From contig NZ_JACOOZ010000013.1 in assembly GCF_014287775.1 (NCBI RefSeq), positions 1 to 18,385 of the forward strand: a stretch of DNA of 18,385 nt. Direction: 5' to 3'. Below, one piece after another: positions 6,930 through 12,576 of the stretch. This DNA comes from Eubacterium_G segne (GTDB lineage: Bacteria; Bacillota; Clostridia; Lachnospirales; Lachnospiraceae). The notes under the pieces were generated by a model. It worked only from the letters and a program-made list of their open reading frames with translations. It ran no database searches and was not told the origin of the DNA. Numbering within the stretch: position 1 is the stretch's first letter; every line of letters begins with the position of its first letter. The position numbers and the translations under genes are program-made.

Positions 6930-7649
6930 TTAATTTTTCTTTATGAATTTTACTTGAAGCAAATCCCTCTGTGCTCCATACCCATTTTCAAAGAAATTAA
7001 TATTTCTTTCCTTTCCCCATTCTATGTTATTATAATAATTTGTCTCAACCAAATATGTATATAATTTAAATTTCGTTATGCCGTCAATATTTACTATACT
7101 GTAATAAAGTCCCTTTCCATTATCGTTTTCAATATCCTTTTGCTGATATACTAGCTGCAAATAGTCATCTTTAATTTTTTCATTATTACTGTCATAATCA
7201 TCAACTATATATATTTTTTCATTTTCCACATAGAAATGAGCCATACTTCTATTTTTAACATTTCCATCATTGGAATTAATTATAATATTATATATTAAAC
7301 CATCCTTATATTCTCTCTCTTTGTGTATTTGTGCTGTTCCGTCTGAATCAAATAAACTTTCTTCTCCATCCATCACATATCTCATTTTTATTAAATATGT
7401 ATTTCCATCTATCCAAAAATCTTTTGCATCGCTTTCCTTCATAGGTTCGCATTTTGTCCCCATTTCATCCACGCTGCTTTCCATTTCCGTTGTAGCCACA
7501 ACACTTTCCTGTTCTGTAGTATTAATCTCATTTTCCTTAACACTACTCTCCTCAACTACACTCTCTGTAGCCTTTCCATTATCTGTGCCACAACCTGCAA
7601 GACAAACTAATGCTACAATTAAAATTATTATTTTTTCACCTTTTTTCAT
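6930..7649 (-). CDS. Lipoprotein with Ser/Thr/Glu stalk, candidate immunity protein
   Basis: The product has 239 residues, starting at an ATG about 5-9 nt after GGAGGAAG. A textbook lipobox LAGC gives predicted lipidated Cys20 after the helix IIILIVALVCLAG. Residues about 24-62 are a low-complexity Glu/Ser/Thr/Val stalk. The remaining domain is rich in Asn, Asp and Tyr (EYKDGLIYNIIINSNDGNV, YYSIVNIDGITKFKLYTYLV) and looks like an all-beta extracellular fold. It is preceded by a strong terminator at 7774-7812, so it heads its own transcription unit with the lipoprotein at 6025 behind it (131-nt gap). The family is not recognised, and the immunity role is inferred from position in the locus. 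Confidence 0.6.
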   Translation of the reverse strand: MKKGEKIIILIVALVCLAGCGTDNGKATESVVEESSVKENEINTTEQESVVATTEMESSVDEMGTKCEPMKESDAKDFWIDGNTYLIKMRYVMDGEESLFDSDGTAQIHKEREYKDGLIYNIIINSNDGNVKNRSMAHFYVENEKIYIVDDYDSNNEKIKDDYLQLVYQQKDIENDNGKGLYYSIVNIDGITKFKLYTYLVETNYYNNIEWGKERNINFFENGYGAQRDLLQVKFIKKN

Positions 7650-7773
7650 TTAAGCTTCCTCCACTATTTATATTTATAGGATACTCCAATTTTCTATATT
7701 CTGCAACTAGTATATATATCCTGTTTCCATTAAAAAGCATGGATATTATGGCAATGATTTCTATAACAGGCCG

Positions 7774-7812
7774 AAAAAAACTGCGCTACAACCCTGACAG
7801 GCCATTGCGCAG
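7774..7812 (-). terminator. Rho-independent terminator behind the CT2 toxin/immunity pair
   Basis: On the minus strand CTGCGC (7812-7807) pairs with GCGCAG (7786-7781), with further inner pairing, and is followed immediately by TTTTTTT (7780-7774). It lies about 110 nt after the end of the 194-residue gene. It therefore closes the transcript that carries the SleB-like Rhs tip and its partner, separating them from the lipoprotein genes further left. Confidence 0.75.
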
Positions 7813-7924
7813 CAATTTGGTTCAATTCAATTTTGTTATTAAGTTGTTTCTAAAATCCGATGTACAACAACCGGCTTTTTCATAAATACATTTGTATATT
7901 AAAACTTTCAGTCTTTAACTTATT

Positions 7925-8509
7925 CTACAGTTTAATTTTTTTTGTTATTTCTTCATCATCTTCAGAAAAATATGTAACTTTAACAGTGTTATCATCTAAA
8001 AATTCAGCTGATTTTATTGCACTATTAGGTTCTGCCGTGTCACGCATATCCAATTTGACTTCCTTATAATAATTTGATTTATCAAACATATCCTGAATTA
8101 TCATCTTTTTGTTTTCAAATCTAATTAATTTATTATTATACTCATCCCATGGAGTATAGTAAATTTCAGAAATCTTACTGTTTATAGTGTCAAAATATCT
8201 AACCTGATAAACAGAAGAGCCTGCCGAAACTCCAACCCTTACGACCTCATTGTCTAATTGTTCTACATTCGGTTCTCTGTATAACCCGGTTTCTTCATAT
8301 ACATTTTTACCTTCAGAATTAAGCAATGTATATTTATAAAGAACCTCCTCATTTTCTTTATACGTTTCCACTTCTACAAATTTATCTTCACTACCTTTTT
8401 CATAAGTTGTATCATTTTCAACTTGTTTGCTGCTACTGATATTTTTTGCTCCATAAGCAGCTACAATTACAACAACGATACATATAAAACATATTAATGC
8501 TTTTTTCAC
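7925..8509 (-). CDS. Membrane-anchored immunity protein candidate for the SleB-like Rhs tip
   Basis: The start is a GTG at 8509, 6 nt after GGAGGT. The 194-residue product begins MKKALICFICIVVVIVAAYG, a single signal-anchor helix, followed by an acidic, tyrosine-rich, probably beta-rich extracytoplasmic domain ending EEITKKIKL. It starts only 20 nt after the stop of the Rhs tip at 8530, and a terminator follows at 7774-7812, so toxin and partner form a closed two-gene unit. The exported layout fits a toxin that attacks the cell wall, because immunity would then be needed outside the membrane. I see no known inhibitor motif. The immunity assignment is positional. Confidence 0.65.
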   Translation of the reverse strand: MKKALICFICIVVVIVAAYGAKNISSSKQVENDTTYEKGSEDKFVEVETYKENEEVLYKYTLLNSEGKNVYEETGLYREPNVEQLDNEVVRVGVSAGSSVYQVRYFDTINSKISEIYYTPWDEYNNKLIRFENKKMIIQDMFDKSNYYKEVKLDMRDTAEPNSAIKSAEFLDDNTVKVTYFSEDDEEITKKIKL

Positions 8510-8529
8510 ATTCTTACCTCCAATCCTAA

Positions 8530-10743
8530 CTATTTATATTTATAAAACCTAAAATTATTAGAAGCGATCCCTTTAATTTTAATTTCTTTTAACTTACTAA
8601 AATCCCATGATGGCTCACTTCCCCTTGGATTCATCGATTTAGGACTATAATACAATAATGCCCCTTTAGTTATATCCTTCTTCTTACCCTTATAAATAGG
8701 AATAACTGCTTTTATTAATCTCTCATACCTTTTATTTTTAGGTTTCCTCTTTTTCAAATAATTCTTTGCTTTTAAATACTGCCTGTCTTTATAGAAATAA
8801 CTTGAAAACTGATATGGCTGTTTAATAACTTTGGTAACTGTATTATAATTTTTAAAATCGTGCGTTTTATCTCTAACTCTATTCATAATAATATGAGCTA
8901 TAGCCTTCCATGATTTTTTGCCTTCTCCTATTGCCTCTCCTGCAATTACAGCAACAAATAATTTTTGCACTTTTGTTAATTTATTTTTTTTCTTATTATT
9001 CTTATTGTTACTATTACTATCCTTTTCAATTTTTTTAATTGACTCCCATGCTTCTGCCGGCAAGTATTGCCCACTTTGTATCAAACTGGCTGTATGTCCA
9101 CTCGGATCCACATAGTTAATTGGATTATTTGCACAATAAGCATATAAATTCCAACACTCTGCATTTTTTTCTGTTCCACGATATGTGTCCTGACTTAAGA
9201 ATACTCCTTCATCCGGATTATAATAACGTGCATTTAAATAATACAGCCCTGTGAGTTCATCATAAATACCGCCTGTATAGCAAATTTCATTTTTAAAATC
9301 CGTTGCTATACGTTCTGCTGTCTCTCCAAAATCTGTATAATCATATGATTGAACACACGCACCGGTATTATCAGTTATGTTTGTAGTACTTCCCTGAACA
9401 TCCTTAGCATAAAAATATTCATTCTGGTTACCACCACTATACCTAATGCCTACAATGATATTATCCTGGTTTCCTATTACATTCTGACTTATTTTCTTTC
9501 CACTATCATCTGTTGTATATAACAACAAACTTCCCTCATAGAAATAGCATGTAGTATTAGACTTCTTATTATCACCATCAATTACAATATCAGTCTTTGA
9601 TATGCGTTGCCCATTACCGTTATATATGTTGTGCTGTTCACCAGTCTTTTTCCCATCTGTAGTAACTTCTACATCCGTTAGCTGATTTTCAACATCATAT
9701 GTATACTTTGTGATCGTCTTTGACTTTCCGTCTGTTACTTCTATCTGATTTCCTCTCGCATCATATTTGTATGAACCTGTATAAGTCTTCGTTGTTATTC
9801 CATCTGTTATAATTTCTGTCTTTCCAGACAACTGATTCAACCTGTTGTAGGAATAGTAATTATATGTTGCCTCATCAAAAGTTTTGTCCGTTGCTACCGT
9901 ATCTTTTTTGATGATTTTTTCATAAGTTCTATTTCCCACACTGTCATATGAATATGAAGACGTTATTGTTTTGTATGTAAGTTTATTATTTTTTACCGAT
10001 TCTACCAGCTGATTTAATTTGTTATAAGTATAAGTCACATCCTCATCTTTTAGATTGTTGCTGTAATTATACTTTTCGTGCTTATACGTGATGTTCGAAT
10101 TCTTATCATATTCATAATCATACTGTTCAAGAATTAAATCTTTATTGGTACTGTTATAGTACTTCATTGAAAGCACTCTGTCAAATACATCATAACTATA
10201 ATCACGTTCCACATAATCTGAATCCTTGTTTAAGAAATTTTGAAAATCCTTAATACAAGATATTTTTCCATCACTATAATATTCATATTTTCTTATAGCT
10301 GCCGCATCGTCACCTGATAACAGTCCATCAATTTCTGTTATCCATTTATCCTTATTATACTTAAAAGCTATTCCCTTAAGTTCATCCCCTGTTGTATTCG
10401 GATAATATATTTTTGCTATATTATCATCTATGTTATACACATATTTGAGCTTTGCATTTTCAACTTCACTGTCAGATGGTTTACTTGTTGCATTGATTTC
10501 CGCAACAGATATATTGCGTCCATAAGCATCATACTCATAAAACGTATATCTATACGGTGTACCGTTTTTATTATCTATTGCCTCAATTATGTTTCCTTCT
10601 CCATCATAGATATATTCTGTTGAATTTATCTCATTTCCGTTTGCATCAAATGAAGACTTCTTAACATTATTTCCATAAACATCATATGTAAATGTCAGGT
10701 ATGAACCGTCACCATAAGTTTCCTTTATTTTCTGTCCGTTCAT
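8530..10743 (-). CDS. Orphan Rhs tip (Rhs2): YD repeats, RHS core and SleB-like cell-wall hydrolase toxin
   Basis: The 737-residue frame is a 5'-truncated Rhs protein. YD repeats fill residues 1 to about 470. The RHS-associated core ends at DPSGH (His550), and a 187-residue variable tip follows. After a Lys/Asn-rich linker (about 571-589) the tip reads VAVIAGEAIGEGKKSWKAIA, then HIIMNRV, PYQFSSYF, GALLYYSPKSM and NFRFYK. This is the pattern of SleB/CwlJ-type cell-wall hydrolases (Hydrolase_2), with Glu603 or Glu607 as likely catalytic acid. Rhs homology extends upstream to 10862. A TGA just beyond closes the frame, and the apparent ATG replaces the valine of the Rhs1 copy. No ribosome site or export signal is present, so this is probably a silent cassette awaiting recombination. 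Confidence 0.75.
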   Translation of the reverse strand: MNGQKIKETYGDGSYLTFTYDVYGNNVKKSSFDANGNEINSTEYIYDGEGNIIEAIDNKNGTPYRYTFYEYDAYGRNISVAEINATSKPSDSEVENAKLKYVYNIDDNIAKIYYPNTTGDELKGIAFKYNKDKWITEIDGLLSGDDAAAIRKYEYYSDGKISCIKDFQNFLNKDSDYVERDYSYDVFDRVLSMKYYNSTNKDLILEQYDYEYDKNSNITYKHEKYNYSNNLKDEDVTYTYNKLNQLVESVKNNKLTYKTITSSYSYDSVGNRTYEKIIKKDTVATDKTFDEATYNYYSYNRLNQLSGKTEIITDGITTKTYTGSYKYDARGNQIEVTDGKSKTITKYTYDVENQLTDVEVTTDGKKTGEQHNIYNGNGQRISKTDIVIDGDNKKSNTTCYFYEGSLLLYTTDDSGKKISQNVIGNQDNIIVGIRYSGGNQNEYFYAKDVQGSTTNITDNTGACVQSYDYTDFGETAERIATDFKNEICYTGGIYDELTGLYYLNARYYNPDEGVFLSQDTYRGTEKNAECWNLYAYCANNPINYVDPSGHTASLIQSGQYLPAEAWESIKKIEKDSNSNNKNNKKKNKLTKVQKLFVAVIAGEAIGEGKKSWKAIAHIIMNRVRDKTHDFKNYNTVTKVIKQPYQFSSYFYKDRQYLKAKNYLKKRKPKNKRYERLIKAVIPIYKGKKKDITKGALLYYSPKSMNPRGSEPSWDFSKLKEIKIKGIASNNFRFYKYK

Positions 10744-10862
10744 GTCATATTCATATGTTGTTTCAATACTTCCACTACTAGTTTCATCCTTTATGGATAA
10801 TACCTGTTCTGTACCGTTTGTTGTTGTTTTTGAAACACTTCCCAGCGCATCTGTTACCGTAT
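9093..10862. repeat. 1.77-kb direct repeat of the Rhs core, copy 2
   Basis: Aligned to 13107-14876 with a constant offset of 4014 bp and no indels, and about 25-30 substitutions by eye. The substitutions cluster at both ends, and I find none between 9761 and 10518. The repeat ends on one side at the DPSGH toxin boundary and on the other at the junction with the immunity-gene fragment at 10861-10912. Confidence 0.95.
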
Positions 10863-10912
10863 TTCTATAATATCACTGCATCAAATGTCATTTCAACAAC
10901 AACCTTTTCCAA
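10861..10912 (-). pseudogene. 5' fragment of the CT3 immunity gene, fused to the Rhs2 core
   Basis: A TTG start at 10912 with GGAGGT upstream reads MEKVVVEMTFDAVIL and stops. It matches the first codons of the intact gene at 4481-4780, apart from a 2-nt insertion that shifts the frame. Homology then ends abruptly at ATAGAAAT and becomes Rhs core (ACGGTAACAG). The junction shares only a dinucleotide with each parent, so it looks like microhomology or illegitimate recombination, or a deletion scar. Confidence 0.7.
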
Positions 10913-10930
10913 TCTGTTCTACCTCCATTT

Positions 10931-11321
10931 TTATCCAAAAAGATACCACACATGACCTCTATTCTGCCTTGAAACATGATAATGATATCCGATTACCCCA
11001 CTTTTATTCTTATCAATTTCCGGTCCTATAGTTTTTTATTAGCGTTAGCTATTCGTGCTACAACTTCCGCTTCCGTCCTCGTCACTGTAAACACATTTCT
11101 TCCAGCATAAACTTCTTTAACTGACTGAACATATGATAATGTGCGTCCTATATCCACATATGTGCCTCTTAATGTTGTACTCCAATATTCTTTGTTAATG
11201 TAATGCTAACATCATCCACATTTATAAATCTGCCTATCTCTGTATCATAATACCTGCTTTGTAAATAATAAAATGCTGTTTCTTATAAAAAATCCCAAAC
11301 AGTACCATATCGAAATGTCAT
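10931..11321 (-). pseudogene. Fossil third Rhs tip (CT3): core remnant plus HYH...GH toxin domain
   Basis: Reading the minus strand from 11321, short frames give FRYGTVWDF, then ETAFYYLQSRYYDTEIGRFI (a canonical RHS-associated core). A frame change leads to EYWSTTLRGTYVDIGRTLSY and on to VTRTEAEVVARIANANKK. After one missing base in an A6 tract (T6 at 11032-11037) it continues TIGPEIDKNKSGVIGYHYHV, then RGHVWYLFG and a stop at 10933-10931. The TIGPEIDK...GYHYHV...GHVWY pattern matches a C-terminal domain I recall from Firmicutes Rhs/WapA proteins, with His residues suggesting a nuclease-like site. At least two frameshifts and a deletion of the DPxG part make it dead. An immunity-gene start follows at once. 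Confidence 0.65.
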
Positions 11322-11324
11322 TCT

Positions 11325-11341
11325 CCCCAGCATAGCTGGGG
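11325..11341. repeat. Perfect 7-bp GC-rich hairpin
   Basis: CCCCAGC (11325-11331), loop ATA and GCTGGGG (11335-11341) form a perfect stem at the boundary between the CT3 fossil and the duplicated membrane-protein gene. No T tract follows on either strand. Like the stem at 5646-5666 it is a GC island in AT-rich DNA and marks a junction between modules. Confidence 0.5.
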
Positions 11342-11349
11342 GATTAGAC

Positions 11350-11766
11350 TTTTCATTTACATTTCCTCTCCAATAAGCATATTGGTATTCACAAAAAAAT
11401 TTCTACAGAAGTGTAAAAACAATATACTAATAATAAAAAACATTAACATTGTAAATATATGTAATATTTTTTTTCTGTACGGCTTTTAATATACGTATAA
11501 ATCTTGTATGTAGAAAAAGCCAAAAATACTGTTCCTGTTATAATCATTCCTATTATTGATATTATATATAATTTATTACTAATAGAATTATAATTATATT
11601 TTATATAATCATACTTATTATTTTGAATTTTAGTCGCTAATTGAATTTTCAAGCCATCGGTAGCATATATATAGGAAAATACATTATATAGTATAATAAT
11701 AATTCCCAAATATATTTTACTAATATTTTTTTTCATTACTGAATCGCCCTTCAGAGTTATATGCAT
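11350..11766 (-). pseudogene. Frameshifted second copy of the three-helix membrane protein (copy B)
   Basis: The ATG at 11766 after AAAGGAG matches the start of copy A (4053). The reading frame is the same until RTEKK. A 1-bp deletion next to the T-rich tract near 11463-11470 then shifts the frame to YYIYLQC and a stop at 11443. The DNA encoding the third helix (to 11354) is still present and nearly identical to copy A. The protein made would lack the last membrane helix. It lies between the lipoprotein gene (11934) and the CT3 fossil. Substitutions are few, so the duplication is recent and the damage later. Confidence 0.75.
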
Positions 11767-11789
11767 TCGTAATACTCCTTTCTTGTATT
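11350..11789. repeat. 440-bp direct repeat, copy B
   Basis: The partner of 3636-4076, in the same orientation, with offset 7714 before and 7713 after the 1-bp deletion. Homology stops just upstream of the shared AAAGGAG ribosome site and just past the original stop codon. Recombination between the copies would delete about 7.7 kb, including the Rhs2 cassette and most of the lipoprotein genes. Confidence 0.9.
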
Positions 11790-11791
11790 TT

Positions 11792-11888
11792 TTTGTCAAA
11801 AACACTTGACAAATTTTCGAAAAATGTGACGCTACGCACCCTTGTTAACAAGGTATTCTTTTTCCTTCCTGCAGTGTAATTACCTTGT
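11792..11888. promoter_or_regulatory. Cluster of overlapping inverted repeats between two genes
   Basis: Three perfect elements are packed in 97 bp: TTTGTCAA/TTGACAAA (11792-11813), the uninterrupted 14-bp palindrome CCTTGTTAACAAGG (11840-11853), and ACAAGGTA/TACCTTGT (11848-11855 with 11881-11888). The last two share bases, so they could form alternative structures. They lie upstream of the damaged membrane-protein copy and downstream of the lipoprotein gene. The role may be operator, attenuator or the footprint of a lost element. No clear promoter boxes go with them. Confidence 0.4.
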
Positions 11889-11933
11889 CGTTTAACAATA
11901 ATATTTGTCCACAAAAATAATTTTATTTAACCT

Positions 11934-12347
11934 TTAATCTGTCCTATATTCGATTTCATTAGGTTTTGTAGGAACAGATCTAATAAGCTTCACCATCCTA
12001 TCTGATTTAAATATTTTGTAATCTTCTTTACTTAATTCACGTTCAGAATATTCTGAATATAAATCGTCACTGTACTGTATAATTACATACATTTCATTAT
12101 TAAATACATACAGTCTACTTTTACCGTCATTGTAATATTCATCCACATTATCTAACAAAACTTTATCCTTCTTTAAATCATATAAGGAAAAACTTTCTAC
12201 TCCCTTTAATATTTGAAATCTTCCATCTCCCACAACAACAACAGTGTCTTTTCCAATACCGTATTTATAATTTTCATTTTTGGCACATCCTATAATATTT
12301 AAGCAACTACAAATAATTATTATCAAAATAATCAATTTTTGTTTCAT
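11934..12347 (-). CDS. Lipoprotein, probable immunity protein for the Rhs1 toxin CT1
   Basis: The product has 137 residues. The ATG at 12347 follows GGAGG by 8 nt. A basic start, helix IILIIIICSCLNII and lipobox IIGC give predicted lipidated Cys21, so the protein should be tethered outside the membrane. The domain has short strands with turns (KDTVVVVGDGRFQILKGVES, KSRLYVFNNEMYVIIQYS) and an acidic SEYSERELSKEDY stretch, suggesting a small beta-rich fold. It is the first gene after Rhs1, with a 229-nt gap holding a long inverted repeat. Position directly behind a toxin tip is the main evidence for immunity. The family is not named here. Confidence 0.6.
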   Translation of the reverse strand: MKQKLIILIIIICSCLNIIGCAKNENYKYGIGKDTVVVVGDGRFQILKGVESFSLYDLKKDKVLLDNVDEYYNDGKSRLYVFNNEMYVIIQYSDDLYSEYSERELSKEDYKIFKSDRMVKLIRSVPTKPNEIEYRTD

Positions 12348-12480
12348 TTATTCATCCTCCATATTTTTTCTCTCTATTAGATTTTTTACCATATCTACAA
12401 GAATAAAAACATACGAAATAGTACGTTTACGTGTAATCCGCTGAAATAACCCAATTCATTATTTGATTTTCTATATCTCC

Positions 12481-12536
12481 CAGTCATAGAGAATAATAAA
12501 AAATACATTATCCTTTTTCATTCTTCCCTATGACTG
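12481..12536. promoter_or_regulatory. Long inverted repeat between the Rhs1 toxin and its immunity gene
   Basis: CAGTCATAG (12481-12489) and CTATGACTG (12528-12536) are perfect 9-bp complements. The inner parts pair imperfectly (GAATAATAAAAAA against GAATGAAAAAGG on the opposite arm). The hairpin lies about 40 nt after the Rhs1 stop and 134 nt before the immunity start. It may stabilise the mRNA end, attenuate read-through, or mark an old cassette boundary. No T tract follows directly, so it is not a standard terminator. Confidence 0.45.
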
Positions 12537-12576
12537 TTCTACTCCAATACTTTCTCACACAAAAACTTCTCTATTT

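Noticed and set aside
7270..7885. Plus-strand frames of 127 and 91 residues
   Set aside because: They are antisense to the lipoprotein gene and to the terminator. The lipobox, ribosome site and stalk on the minus strand are decisive.
10741..10743. ATG as a genuine start of the orphan Rhs tip
   Set aside because: Rhs homology continues 119 bp upstream in the same frame, the equivalent codon in Rhs1 is valine, and no ribosome site is present. The ATG is a chance substitution.
11720..11914. 64-residue minus-strand frame overlapping the start of membrane-protein copy B
   Set aside because: Its second half reads copy B DNA in the wrong frame and its first half crosses the palindrome cluster. No ribosome site supports it.
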